From the NCBI GenBank assembly GCA_038025085.1, contig CM076154.1, positions 36,932,501 to 36,996,500 on the forward strand: DNA of 64,000 nucleotides, in the 5' to 3' direction. Of this stretch, positions 22,603-41,718 are shown in pieces (position 1 is the stretch's first letter; each line of letters begins with the position of its first letter). Origin of the DNA: Tetragonia tetragonoides (lineage: Eukaryota > Streptophyta > Magnoliopsida > Caryophyllales > Aizoaceae). A model generated the notes under the pieces. The model was not told where the DNA came from and did no database searches. It saw only the letters and a program-made list of their open reading frames with translations. Both the position numbers and the translations under genes were made by a program.

Positions 22603-22867
22603 TGAGGATAAGGTGGAAGTCTCAGTGGTAAGTATTCCACTCTCATAACTCATTTAGGGAGAATAAAAATCTCCTCTATCTTTCTTTGTAGGGAGGGTCT
22701 CCTCCTCTACTTAAACTCGTCGACCCATTAAAGATGGATTGACTTTCCCTACGCGTGTGGTTGCCTGTCGGCCCATCAAAAATGAGTTGACTTGCCCGAC
22801 ATGTGTGGTTTACAGGCTATTATATGCGTCCTTGTAGCAAAATAAAATAAAATAAAATAATACTCAT
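22603..22867 (+). mobile_element. SINE, family 3, B box lost
   Basis: A 14-bp duplication ATAACAATATTATT (22589-22602 and 22868-22881) flanks it. The body (GGGAGGGTCTCCTCCTCTAC, then ATGCGTCCTTGTAGCAAAAT) is shared with the copy at about 33672-33871. Where that copy has a tRNA-like GGGTTCGAATCC, this one reads ATAACTCATTTAGG. The tail is (AAAAT)n. Confidence 0.8.
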
Positions 22868-23147
22868 ATAACAATATTATTCCTTCCTGGCAAGACCTTT
22901 CTGGTTTACGCTCATAAACGCCAACTCTTTACCCATCCAATAGGATTGTAGGACCAGTCCCCAAAGTCCAAAGTCCAACCTCAACACAAAATATTTTACT
23001 ACTATTTTACTTCAACCAAACTTCCTTAAGCCAATAACCAAAACTTTGAATAAAACTCTCTTCTCACAAAAAAAAAAAATAAATAAAATAAAATAAATCC
23101 TCTGTGTGCAAATTAAGAAACCCTTACCTCATATCGGCCTTCCCCAG

Positions 23148-23155
23148 TATAAATA
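23148..23155 (+). promoter_or_regulatory. TATA box of the SAUR gene
   Basis: TATAAATA lies 318 bp upstream of the SAUR ATG and implies a long pyrimidine-rich 5' UTR. Confidence 0.65.
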
Positions 23156-23465
23156 GCCATGTAGGGTGACCCAAAAAAAATCCCTCTTCATCCCTTCCAA
23201 AAAACACATTTATGTATTACTAACAAATTCTCCAAAGTATAATGAGCAACATACCAAGTTCTTTAATCAACTTCTCTCTCACCCTCTTTCGTCTTGCCAT
23301 CTCTTCTTCAGATCCTTGGCCTTTCTCTCTCTTCTTCTCCTAGCACCCCCAACCTCTTAATTTACTAATTCAACTCTGTTCAATTCTCTTTGAAAATCAG
23401 AAAAACCAAAATCAAAATTTCTTGCTTTTTCTTTGAGAATTCAACAAATCACCCAATTTGTTAAT

Positions 23466-23876
23466 ATGGGTGAAAAACGCCACATGATCAACTTCCATCT
23501 TTTGCATCATCATCATCATCATCATCATAATCAGACGGCTAAGAATAACAACAAGGATGGGATGAAGGGTGGTGTACCAAAGGGGTGCATGGCAGTTCTG
23601 GTGGGTCACGAAGCAGAGGAACAACTCCAGAAATTTATAATTCCAATTGTTTATATTAACCACCCTCTGTTTATGAAGCTCCTTAAGGAAGCTGAAGAAG
23701 AGTATGGATTTGATCAAAAGGGACCCATCACTATCCCATGCCACGTGGAGCAATTTCGTGATGTTCAAGGCATGATTGATCGTGATGAGCGCCACCACAT
23801 TCATCATCATCACCATCATCATCAAGATCATCATCATCAAGATCATCATCATCACTTCTTGTGTTTCAAGGCTTAA
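23466..23876 (+). CDS. SAUR-family protein with His-rich termini (SAUR32-like)
   Basis: Intronless, 136 aa from ATG 23466. The core (about 36-104) has the SAUR signature: PKGCMAVLVG, then KFIIPIVYINHPLF, then LLKEAEEEYGFDQKGPITIPC. SAURs are plant-specific small proteins, often auxin-induced, that promote growth. Well-studied members inhibit PP2C.D phosphatases and so activate plasma-membrane H+-ATPase; whether this one does is inference. Both ends are His-rich: eight consecutive His at 14-21 and a C-terminal tail (about 108-133) of HHH blocks broken by QD. The antisense Met-rich frame is an artefact of the CAT repeats. Frame extension upstream of the ATG uses no start codon. Confidence 0.92.
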   Translation: MGEKRHMINFHLLHHHHHHHHNQTAKNNNKDGMKGGVPKGCMAVLVGHEAEEQLQKFIIPIVYINHPLFMKLLKEAEEEYGFDQKGPITIPCHVEQFRDVQGMIDRDERHHIHHHHHHHQDHHHQDHHHHFLCFKA

Positions 23877-24310
23877 TTAATTGAAATGAATTTGACAATT
23901 TTTATTTTTGATGCTTAATTAGATTGGGTTTGTGGAGTGCTTAATTGGGAAGTTATTGAATTGGTGAGGTCAACATGTAAAGTTAAGATTTTTCTTTCCT
24001 TAATTTTAGGTTTGGGTTTCTTGTCTTTACGTAGATGATGATGCTCGAGTGGTTGTTGTTGATACTTTGATAATGACGATAAATTGCTAAATTTTAGTAG
24101 TATTTGATTTGATTTAAGTGTATACGATTATTTTTGGTATCAAATCATTTTTCAATTGATAATAAATGGAGTTTATTTGGTAAATATATCATAGGCAATA
24201 TTTGTTTCCCAAATGGAATTATATGCCATACTTTTGGTTAGGTTGTTTGATATTATGTCAAGATAGTTTCCAACTTTATACGCAAAATTGGAAAACCCTT
24301 TTTATCCCAA
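23877..24310. other. 3' flank of SAUR gene
   Basis: Probable 3' UTR and spacer. I see nothing further. Confidence 0.5.
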
Positions 24311-24412
24311 TGCCTCGGCCGCCTCAACAGGCCTAACTAGTAACTATAGCAAAGTCTAACACCAGCGTAACATCATGCTTGTTTGAGACGCCTCGCATTG
24401 AAGCAGTCTAAG
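24311..24412. repeat. Palindromic dispersed repeat, copy 3
   Basis: It has GCCTCGGCCGCCTCAACAGGCC, then ACATCATGCTTGTTTGAGACG, then CCTCGCATTGAAGCAG. It aligns with the other three copies. Confidence 0.55.
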
Positions 24413-24483
24413 AATTTGTATTTTCTTTTTTAAGATAGGAGGATCATTACTAATAATTTGCAAGTTGATACTATACTTGTGAG

Positions 24484-25067
24484 TAGGGATGGCAGTGGGG
24501 TGCATACCGCCCCGCATCCGTCCCAGTTGGGGCAGGGATGGGGGAATGCTAGGTGGGGATGGGGCGGGGATAGTTTTGATAAAGCAAAACCGCCGTGGGG
24601 ATGGGGCAGGTGGTGGTTTGCCTTCTTCACCCAGTGGATACCCGTTAGAGCCCCACTCCACCTCATACCCGCTCCGCCTCATACTCATCTGCCCCACCTC
24701 ATACCCACATAATAATAAAAAATGTAAAATATAAATATATAAAATCTTATTTTATCAAATATATAAAATTTTCTACTGTTATTGCTTATCAAAAAGCTTA
24801 AATTTTTCCGTGCAAATTATCTTGGGTGAATTTGATGTAGATTCGGATGTGGGCTTCGTTTCTTTTCGGGCAGGTATAGAGCGGATATGGATATCCTCTC
24901 GATAAATGAAGCGGAGGTGGATACCCGGTGGGTAAGTGGGGCGGGAGTGAATTTGAGATCTCCGACCCGTGATGGGGATGGGGTGAGTGGCGGAATCGAA
25001 ATATCCAGATATATGTGGGGATGGATCTACCTATATCCACTATCGCTCCGCCCCATTATCATCCCTA
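24484..25067. mobile_element. Non-autonomous hAT element
   Basis: Exact 8-bp duplications CTTGTGAG lie at 24476-24483 and 25068-25075. The termini are TAGGGATGGCAGTGGGG and inverted TAGGGATGATAATGGGG, the typical hAT end. The interior is GGGGATGGGG-rich at both sides around an AT-rich middle. The frames across it are by-products. Confidence 0.9.
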
Positions 25068-25075
25068 CTTGTGAG

Positions 25076-28000
25076 GTCGAGACTAACACAAGTAAGATTT
25101 TTCAAGGTCTTGTAAGAAAAGAAAAGGACTTTTGAAGCACCTAAAACTAAGAAATTCTTATCAAAAGGGCTTCTCTAGTTGTGTGGTTGCATGAAGATGA
25201 TGTTCTTTTTTTTGGTTTTGATGTAGAAGATGATTAGATAAGTACTAATAGATCCAAAACTGCAAAAAAAATCTTTGTTGGACTAGGTTGTGTTTGGTGA
25301 CAGGTAATTGATAAATTGATTTTTTTTTAAATTTATTCCAAATTCTAAATTCCACAAAGTTTGGTTGTAGGGATGTTGTGACTGTTGGCATGTAGGCTGT
25401 TGCATGAGACAGATAGGACCAATCTAAACCCATTGACATACATTGCCCCTCTAGAAGAACAGAACTAGAACCAACAAAAGTGGCCCCCCAAACATCTCGG
25501 GTCACAAATTAAAGACGAAGTTGATTGCTTAATAAACAAATTATATGGTGGTCATGTTTTAAGGACCAAATGAAAACGTAATCTTTTCCCTTCCGCCACA
25601 AACCGTCTCAAAAAAATTTATTCCCAACAATTACTTTCCACTACTCAATAAAGCGCAAATTTTTCCAAATGATTGTAACACCCATGTGAGAAAGGCATAA
25701 TTATCAAGGACAATCCATTTACAACAAGAATCACTATGTTCTTTCCTTTATCTTTTTATGCTTATATTACAATTCTCTTTAAATTTTTTGAAATCGGAAA
25801 AAAAAAAACCTTTTTAAGATAGTCTTAAAATAATGTAAACGCTTTCTTATGAGACAGTCTCGATCAGATGTATTATTTTTCATATATGATGGACAATGAT
25901 ATATGCCTCATATGAAGGGGCGGAATTATTGTGTGTATATTAGGTTTTAAGTTCGACATTGACTTTAATTTTTACTTTTATCCGATCAAATTATATTGTT
26001 AGGTGTTAATGAAGATGAAACAAAAAGCATGGAGAACATTACAATTGATTGAATGTATACAAAATTGTGTTAAGTTGTATCAGTTAGGGTTCTTTTTGTT
26101 TGTCTATAATCAAAGCCAGTTGTTAGATGACAAATTGACAACTTGTGAAGCCTAAAAAATTGGAAAAAGTGACCACATAAAAATACTTTGTGGATTGAAA
26201 AGTACAAAGAATTTGCTACTTTATGGTATTCTTCTTCTTTTCTTTTCTTTTTTATTGTAATAAAATGTATGCTTAAAGCAGAATCATATTCCCCATTCCT
26301 CAAATTGAAAGAGCCATGTTTACCCATTCAATGTTGATTTGGATCCTTAGAGGAGCCGCAAAAGCTCCAGGCACATCTCCTAGGGAACGTGGCAAACACC
26401 TTATTTCTTTGACTTTACTTCATTCTAATTCTATATTAGCTATTCTTAATTAGTATACATTGACAAATCACAACTGAAATTTTGTTTTATTCTAAACTTC
26501 AATTAGTACATATTATCACACTTGTACACATTAGTCTTCATGTTTTTCTAGTCCTAGATTATTTTTTGCTTGTTAAAAGGGAATGGGCAATCACATGCCG
26601 ACCTATATCTTGGTTTAGTTGGGTATTACCATATTAGCACTCCTCTGTTATGCTCCGTCCGGTTTGAATCATAGCTACTTTCTTAGGAGAGAGAGCTTGT
26701 CACCACAACACACATCAGTGCTAATAAATTAAACGAATTGTCCAGATAATCTTATGGGGTTTTAGGTCTAGTCCATCCACTTGTACAAAATCAGACATTA
26801 CTAATACGCACTTTCAAATTGTGTCAAGATTCAAACTCTTAATAAGCCTCAACCATTAAGCTACCGCCAATGTAATATTTTCTAGTCCTAGATGGCTAGA
26901 TGGCTTGGCTTGGTTGTGACCTAGCTAATCCACACTTGAATTATCATTATTAGCATTTAGCAAAAACAGAGCAATGTAGAGTTTGGTATATTATATAAAG
27001 TTACTTAGACCGTATCTTTCGCTCGCATATATGGATCAAGAAGGTTGCACATGATGGGTACATGTGACAGTGAGCCTGATCTTCAGCAATAATCGACCTA
27101 CACTACAAGTTTTTATGATCAAATCTCAGTTTAATTCATACCTGGCTATAGAATTTCAAGATATGGCAATCATTTAAATGGATTTTATTATTAATTAGCA
27201 GACTTAGCGATTAAGGACGTAAGGGGAGGGGAGAGGGATGTGCAAGTTAATAAAAAAACAATTAACCAGCAAGCATCTCTTTGGCTATTTCGCGACTTTA
27301 TAAGAACTGGTAATTCTCATAAGACAGTCTTATAGAAATTTTAATTTTAAACATAAATAAAATGAGAATTGCACCCAAAAAAAATATAAATAAAATGAGA
27401 AGAATTGATTTGGCAAAAATAAGATATTCACTAAAAAATTAAAAAAATATTAGAGTTTTTTTTTCCTGAACTTTTGCCTAAGACCAAACGGCGCTGGCCA
27501 AACATTTCCTTGCAAAATATTAGAGTTTTTTTTTCCAATGAAAAACTATGAAGTCAAAGCATAAAACTATACCAGGTGACCAGGGAAAAGACAATAGATT
27601 TTAAAATAAATATGGTATTTTGATTTGTTCAAAATCTGGAAATAGCATAAGCAAAAGCCCTTCCTTTTCTTCTAGAGAGTTGGCTACATCAATAAAATTG
27701 GGTTGATAATTAATTAATTAATTAGGCTTGATGCAGTATATAATGTTAATTTTGCACAATATTCTTTTTAATAGGAAATAAGGAGTGGTCAATTCATTGC
27801 AACTAAATCACAAAAATCCGACAAAATACATAAAATCCAAAATCTCAAAAGGACCTCCTTCTATCCAAACCCTAGCATTTATCATCTTGTACAACGTTGA
27901 TGTTAATAATGTTGTATTTATGGCCTTTGTTTTTCGCAACTTGGATGTCATGATCAGCATTATGCATTTCGAATTCACTGCCTCAAGCGGGCCTCCTTGT

Positions 28001-29131
28001 ATGTATGAAAGCCTTGATAAAGTTTGTCAAATTTCTCAGCCATCTCAGAAAACTAGTCTGTGTCAAATGACGAATATATATCTATTGAAATTGACGAGCA
28101 AAAAAATTATCTATTGAAATTGCAAGGCTGCAAAAATGAACATTAATAATGTAATGGGCCATGTTTAGTTGTTCTTCACAAATAAGTGGAGGTAGTTTAA
28201 CTTACTAAGACGATGATATTTCTACGAAGACTAAACTATAGATTATTATTATTATCATTATTTATTTTGAATTTGCACCAAAAAGTTATTTATTTTGAAT
28301 AGCAAGGAAGTCTCCCTTTTGAATATGAAATTTGAACTCAAATTATTATTCGGATAAGTGGAAGGTGTGTCACTACACTATCCACCGCTAAATCGAGACT
28401 AAACTATGGATGTCTAATTTAGATTATATTTTGCAGAATCATCCTTTTTCTAGATAGAAGGAATATTTTGTATCGCGACATAAATAAAAACCTAGACAAA
28501 TTCAAGAGATTTTCCTTTTTACGTAGCTTAAGAATGTATGATCACTTGAGAGTTGAGATTGGTAGTGCCACGTCGGATAGCAAATACTCACTAATTTAAT
28601 GCTAGTTTCTTGTGTATATTACTCACCCATTATTATGTGTTTGTTGGTCTTATTTGTTTTAGGTCAGGCATGGAAAATACTGAATGGAGTACCTACTCCT
28701 GAAACCAGATAAAAATTCACGGTAAGTACTTTGAAAGTCGAAACAACAAGGGGAGTCTAGAAAATCGTTGAACATTGATACAATTTTTTTTTTTCTTTCC
28801 TTTATTTGAGGGACAAAGAAAAACAAAAGTCGTTTGATTATGCCCTACTAGAGGAAAGTTGTTTTTTTTTTCCCTTTTTTTCTACTTTTTTTTTTATTTT
28901 TTGGTAGTGACTTGAGAGGACAATCTGTCAATCAATTAAATTGAACAAACAGGGCATTGCTGGCCTGTTAGCAAGTCCCACCAATAATGTATGAAAAATG
29001 TTTGGGGTTCCCTACACCAAATAAACACAAAGGCCCCAAAACTGCCTCTGATCTGCACGCGGCACGTCCAACTGTATACTCAATGGCAACCTTTTCCAAT
29101 GTTTGCACATTTCTATCAAATAACAAAAGGT
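25076..29131. other. Long AT-rich intergenic region
   Basis: I see no supported gene in about 4 kb. The longest frame (27785-28117, 110 codons, GTG start) shows no motif. TTATAAGACGGTCTTA-like fragments occur near 25840-25870 and 27310-27330. Confidence 0.5.
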
Positions 29132-29227
29132 CTCCTATGAGCCCGCCTCAAGTGAGACTTCCTCTATAGCCAATCATGACGTCATGCTTGTTAGAAGGGG
29201 CCTCACCTTGAGACTGCCTCGACGAGT
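29132..29227. repeat. Palindromic dispersed repeat, copy 4
   Basis: It has GCCCGCCTCAAGTGAGACTTCC, a central CATGACGTCATG palindrome, then GGGGCCTCACCTTGAGACTGCC. It is the best preserved of the four copies. Confidence 0.65.
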
Positions 29228-29866
29228 TTTTGTGATAAAAAAGAGGGTCAGAATTTTCGTCTTTAGGTTCACACTTTCCTCTGTCTCTATAACTATTCCT
29301 GTAGTTGAAGATCTAGATATTTGAGGTTTAACTGCAATTGCAACTGTAAGTGACCATCAAGCCTGGGTTATTTTGGAAGGCCAGAACCTTATGAACGGAG
29401 AAGTACAAGGTGGAAAGTTACTGCAGGCAATTGCATCTGTAGGGGACAATCAGAATCTCGCATAATCGTCCCATTTACTGTCAGATAACAAATTTGCATA
29501 CAAGGCACTGCTACAATAGGTAAGACAGTTTCTCAAGTCTTAACTATCAGGCTCTCTTCTGTAACAATCATTTACATAGCATATGAAACTGCTGAATATC
29601 GCAGTCAGGTTAATCCAAGAAGCCGACTATCTACGCTTCTAGCTACATTCAAAATTTACAACAGCAGAAAAGAAAACAAGGTTGGGGGGCGATTTGTTGA
29701 CAAGCAGAGTAAAGCGACTTGTGGCCGATGACTCTGCAATATGAATTAATATAGGGTGCAAAACCCATCACAACTACTAATCGAATGTTAGTACTAGTTT
29801 ACCTAGTAGGAAAAGCTTCTCATTGGAAAGGCATTTGTACGCCACTTGTAGAGTTGTAGGCAAATG
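29228..29866. other. Spacer and probable 3' UTR of the kinase gene
   Basis: No frame of note. It lies downstream of the minus-strand stop codon of the kinase. Confidence 0.5.
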
Positions 29867-36555
<6,689 letters not shown>

Positions 36556-37930
36556 CGGACGGTGGAGATTGTGTTTAGAGTGATCGGGTCAACGGGGGTG
36601 GTGTGGAGATCAGACGGTGGGAAATGGTTCTGGGGATTCAAGAAAGATTTTAGAGAGAGAAAGCGAAAAGGGGAGGGGGTTTGAGATGGAAGGGACAAAG
36701 AGAGGGGAAATAGTGTGACATTTAAAGTTGGGGGGATTTTGAAGTTAAAGTGACAAGGCTGTGACTTTTATGGCTTTGAAACTTTGAATGCTTAATTTTT
36801 CTTTTTCTTTTTTTTTTTTTTTGAATTGAAAGGCGTTAAACAACGCCTTAAAAATTATACAATAATAATCTTTGTAAGCTTCATGAACTTAGTAAGATCG
36901 TTGGAAAATACATGCATCATATTAAAAATGGCTCCTAAATTCACAAAAGGAATACATATGTAAGATAGTAAGACGATCATACTAATGATGTAATAAAATA
37001 TTATACTCGAATGTAAGATAGTGAGGCGATCTTTAATTTGAATAAAAAATCTATACATATATTTTTGACAAAATTATCCAAAATTATGTTACAATTCGAA
37101 TAAAAAGAGTTATTTTTAATTATATTAGCATAAAAGAGTCCTAAATTTTTATTTTTTTTTTTTGGTTCAGAAGGATGGTTTGAGGTTTTATGGGTGACAT
37201 GGCTGTGACTTTTAGGAGTTTGAATGGTAGATTGTGTGCCGCTTGACGTAGAGGGTTGACTAAGATAATAAGCTCTGATTGGGTGTGGGAGAGAACGGTC
37301 AAACTGAAGAAGGTGAGAGCTGTTAGCAATTTGGCATGGTCGGCTGTTTGACAATTTCACTTACTTGGTGATTTGTTTTGGTGATTTACTTGGTGAGTAG
37401 GAATGTTTCATGCACTTAGGTGCCTCCCAATGATATTTGATAAGTTAGTAGTAGTAGTAGTACTATAGTATAATTGTTAATTAGATCAAACACGTTTTGA
37501 TAATAGGAGAATAAAGATAATTATACCATTGCATCATACATGACATAACTAATTTATATGTTTTTGGCATAATGTTTAAATACTAAGTTTGTGGGTATAT
37601 TAGGCATTCATTTTACTTCTCCATCTCACAATATATCGTGTGTATTTTGTAATAGTTTTTGTATTTGTATCTCTCTTGAATTATAAAAAAGTATATGTAA
37701 CAAAAAAATATATAAAACCAAAAACAAATATTTTATATCTATAGATTGGATCGTATATTTTGGTGTTTTAGTGGCGTAAAGGATTTGCTCGATAATCTAC
37801 ACCATTTTCCCCAATGTGACATTTTTTTTATAATAAGGGGATGGCATTTCAATAATACATTATAAGTACAACATATACATTTCTAATATTGACCGTAGAG
37901 ATTCAATATTGAACAACAAAAACAAATTAT
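36556..37930. other. Promoter region of the kinase gene and spacer
   Basis: The likely 5' UTR and promoter lie just upstream (higher coordinates) of 36555. The motif GGCTGTGACTTTTA occurs twice (about 36758 and 37189), suggesting a short duplication. T-homopolymers lie at 36809-36823 and 37151-37162. I see no gene. Confidence 0.4.
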
Positions 37931-38270
37931 GATGGATCTTGATGGTGTTAATGTTTACGGTGATTCAGATGTACGCAACAGTATCCTTAACTAGTAGATA
38001 GGTTGTTTTAATTTTCGAAATCAATGAAAAACTTTTAAATGATAACGTGACATTAATTCTAATGAGGATGATATTTGTGTAGTGGGTGATGAGCATATGT
38101 GGCCTTCTTCATCTGTATCTATTGATAAAACATGTGAGTTATGCTTAAATACAATTAATACTACCATTTATGTTTTTTAGGTGATATGAGACTTTCGTGA
38201 ATCCTAATTACTTTGGGCCTACAAGTCCAATTTATCTCGAACTGCAAAACCGACAATTGTACAATAACCC
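37931..38270 (+). other. AT-rich stretch, possibly decayed coding sequence
   Basis: Short frames broken by stops read like VNVYGDSDVRN and NEDDICVVGDEHMW, which could be a degraded protein-coding relic. No family is recognised. Confidence 0.2.
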
Positions 38271-39680
38271 TTTAAGATTGTTAGGGACAAGCCCCGATTG
38301 TTGGATATCTCACGCATGGGAGTCTTAAGAGTCTCAATAGCTAAATATGAGACTTTTTCTTACTAAAATTTGCAAATATAAGCATATAGTGAATTGACAC
38401 TATTGATGTGTTCAAACAATACGTTATTTAATTCATAAAGTACCCTAATGATTACGACAACATATTTTCAGCCATTTATATCATTATATTATATTCTATG
38501 GCATGAAATGTGTTAAGGGGGTTTGACGACGACTAATATTATATTCGAGGAAATTAGTTTAACATTTAAAGGTGTTGAATGATTCAGAAAAATTGAAAAA
38601 GTTAATCTTGTACTGTAAAAGAATCATGTTATAATTATAAATCGAGATTCTAAAATATACATGCCAACAAACTATTGTGAAAAAATAAATGACATGCAAA
38701 TGTTGTGAATAATATAAGATGAAGTAGAAGAGTGATATATATGACAGCATCATAGGCATTATATGTGGAATGACATTTTAAGATTGTTATGGACAAGTCC
38801 CGATTGTTGGATATCTCACGCATGGGAGTATGAGAGTCTTAACGGTTGAATACGATACTTTTTACTACTAAAATTCGCAAGTATAAGCATTAGAGTAAAT
38901 TGACACTAGAGATATATACATGCATTGTTGGTAATGTCAAACAATACGTTATTTAATACCCAAAGTACGCTAATGGTCATGATAACATATTTTCATCCAT
39001 TTATATTATAACTAGTAATGATGCCTATGCGATGCACGGGTTAAGATATATATTTTTTTTATTATTATTTTTATTATTTTATTCTTCAATATTATACATT
39101 TTAAATTATATCTTATACGTGAAGATTAAACATATTGTAAATGCATCTCATTTTGAAGTATTTTTCGATGCGAATACGATGGTACAAATACTATTTTTTT
39201 TTAAGATGTGTAGAAGATTACATTTGCTTTTGAAGTTTTGACAAATATTAAGTTATAACACTTATAAAACTCTAGTTATTCATCACAAGTCAAACTCTCA
39301 ATTTTATTTTTTTAAAAATTATTCTAATAATACATTTAATGATGTGGCATGGCTCAAAACTCACGAAATATGCCAACTTTATATATATAGAGAAGATTGA
39401 TGGCATTGGCATAAAACGTGTTAAGGGGGTTTGACCATTTCGATGTCTTCTCGACTATTGTTATATTCAAGGAAATTAGTTTATCATTTAAAGACGTTGA
39501 CAATTCAGAAAAATTGAAAAGGTTAATCTCCAAACAAAATCATGTTATGAAAATAAACTCAAGGTTCTAATATATACATGCCAACAAAAATATTGTGAAA
39601 AATAATGGCATGTAAGTGTTGTGAAAAAATATAAGATGAAGTAGAAAAATAATAGATCCGGCAGCATCATAGGTATTATA
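38271..39680. repeat. Tandem duplication of a roughly 506-bp unit
   Basis: Unit 1 (38271-38776) and unit 2 (38777-39680) share TTTAAGATTGTTA(G/T)GGACAAG, then GATTGTTGGATATCTCACGC, then TGTTAAGGGGGTTTGAC, then CAGCATCATAGG(C/T)ATTATA. Unit 2 is longer because a Helitron (39012-39396) is inserted in it. No coding function is seen. Confidence 0.85.
39012..39396 (-). mobile_element. Short non-autonomous Helitron in repeat unit 2
   Basis: On the minus strand it begins TCTTCTCTATATATATAAAG and ends CATCATTACTAG, with an imperfect hairpin (CCCGTGCATCGCATAGG) just before the CTAG end. It sits between A (39011) and T (39397), as Helitrons do. Unit 1 of the tandem duplication supplies the uninterrupted empty site near 38497-38504. 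Confidence 0.85.
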
Positions 39681-41262
39681 CTAGGACTTTACCCGTGCTA
39701 CGCACGGACGACCAAATTATCACTTTATTTTTATGTTTAAATTAATTTTTGAATTTTTTTAAATTATGTATAGGTATGTACAGAATAGTGAAAGTAGTGA
39801 TTGGTCGAAATTTTACACATGTCATACCACTCATAATTCTCCTATTTAAAAAATAAAATAATATGAGTCACTTATCACATAAGTACTTGCAATTATATAT
39901 CATACGTATAACTTAATAAAATGTCACTCAAAATATGACACATGTCAATTTATTTAAGCTTACTTAACCTGTGTTTATACCCTCAAATATCAAATATAAT
40001 TAAAATATTTGAAGCTTGTCATATTAACAACAATTATCCTCACAAATAATATTCAATTTTCACGTAACCTACACTTATACCAGCTAATATAATTTTTGTT
40101 ATTAAACAACCATCGGTTTGATCATACTGTCCTTTAAAATGTATTTCACTAACTGGAATCTAAAAGTTGAAAGACTAACCTTCTTTCAATTGGAAAAAAA
40201 AGCGACAACTCACCATCTAGAAAAAAGGGAAAATGAGATGTAATTTAAATGTGACACTTGTACGTTGACTGCGCTTATACCTACAAGGCTACAACTATAT
40301 ATAAACCTTATTATATTATGTGCACCTTATTCCCCCAGATATTCATCATCTGATCTATACCCAGTAAAAGTTTTTATAGTGTTCAAAACATTAAAACTGG
40401 ACATTAATGCCATTTTAGTTTGTATCAATGTGATTCTAACTAAAAAAATAAAAAGAATATGAATAGGCTATAACAATTACTATAGGATATTGCTAATTAG
40501 TCGCCAAAATAAAATAGAAATAAAATAAATAAATGACCAATCAGATTGTGACACTTGTCATGTTATTTGCGATCTTACCCAAAATTATATTATACCTACA
40601 CTTATTATATTCCACAAACATGTTAATTGTCACATAACCTGCGCTTATCCCCGCAAATATTAGTCAAATATCATATGTCATGTAATACCTACAACTATAT
40701 ATTATAACTTGAAAATGATGACTTTATATGTGACCATTGTCACATTACATGTGTTTATCCCCGTAAATTAGGCAAACAAATATTAGTCACATATTTGTTG
40801 TCATATTACCTACCATTATCGCCGCAAATATTAGTCAAATATCACCTACTACGTAATACCCACAATATATTGTTTAATAAAATTGATGAGTCTATATGTG
40901 ACCCTCATCCATTACAGCGCTTATCCCTTAAAATTAGGCAAATATATTTTGTCACGTCAAAATACTTATTTTTGCCCACAGTTATAAAACTGAATAAAAG
41001 TGGTGACATTAAGTGCTCTAATACTTATAATTATAAAACTTAATAAGATTGATGACCCAAAATAGTATTTAATTTAAAAATGTTCAAGTATTAAATTAAT
41101 ACTTTTAATAAGACATTTAGTACAATAACAACTTAAATATCACCATTAAGGCCATAATGACAAAAAATAAAAGAAAAAAGAAAAAAATACAATAGCCAAT
41201 AAGGAGGTGACAAATATCACATTACCAGCGCTTTTACCCAAAAATATATTAGATATATTAGA
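39681..41262 (-). mobile_element. Non-autonomous Helitron with internal repeats
   Basis: On the minus strand the 3' end is CCGTGCGTAGCACGG-GTAAAGTCCTAG, a perfect stem-loop plus CTAG, preceded on the plus strand by A (39680). The proposed 5' end TCTAATATATCTAATATAT abuts T at 41263, and the sequence after it (TGTGG) matches the continuation in repeat unit 1. Inside, CCGCAAATATTAGTCAAATATCA-type blocks repeat several times (about 40000-40960). No Rep/helicase is present. Confidence 0.75.
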
Positions 41263-41572
41263 TGTGGGGAAAAAAGCAGATCAAATGAATACATGCATCA
41301 ATATGCAATACAAACTTGATATTATGTACACCGAGTTCTTTATTACCCCTCAAAAGTAGACGTTTTCATTTAAAAAGAAAAAAAATGGTATTCGAATTAA
41401 TATTGTGGTGTTTTCGAACACAATGTTTTATAGAAATACCAATCAAACCGCTATAATTCGAGCCTACGATACGGGATATAGTCATAATATCCTAATTATG
41501 ATTTTAAAAAAATCATGTATACCTTTTAAGTATCTATTTTTACCTTTCAAGGTTTAATGTTTCAAATAATTC

Positions 41573-41706
41573 TTTTTTTTTTATAGACTGAATGAGGGTT
41601 GAGACCCAGTTACAAGAAAACAGTACGGGGTGAGTTGATGTCTAGAGTATCGTATCTAAGAAAAGCGTGCCCTGTGGAGGGTACTCAAAGAATGTTCCCC
41701 CAAGGA
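41573..41706 (-). mobile_element. 5'-truncated LINE 3' end with target duplication
   Basis: A 134-bp copy of the LINE 3' region begins with T9 (poly(A) on the minus strand). TTCAAATAATTC flanks it at 41561-41572 and 41707-41718. The sequence is nearly identical to 41719-41850. Confidence 0.8.
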
Positions 41707-41718
41707 TTCAAATAATTC

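Noticed and set aside
23412..23855. 147-codon Met-rich minus frame
   Set aside because: It is generated by reading the CAT repeats of the SAUR gene backwards.
24356..25135. Several overlapping 78-113-codon frames
   Set aside because: They are by-products of the GGGGATGGGG repeats of the hAT element at 24484-25067.
27785..28117. 110-codon frame
   Set aside because: It starts at GTG, has no recognisable motif, and its codon use looks like random AT-rich sequence.
38271..39680. LTR retrotransposon with two LTRs
   Set aside because: The two units are adjacent with no internal region, primer-binding site or TG..CA ends; a tandem duplication explains them.
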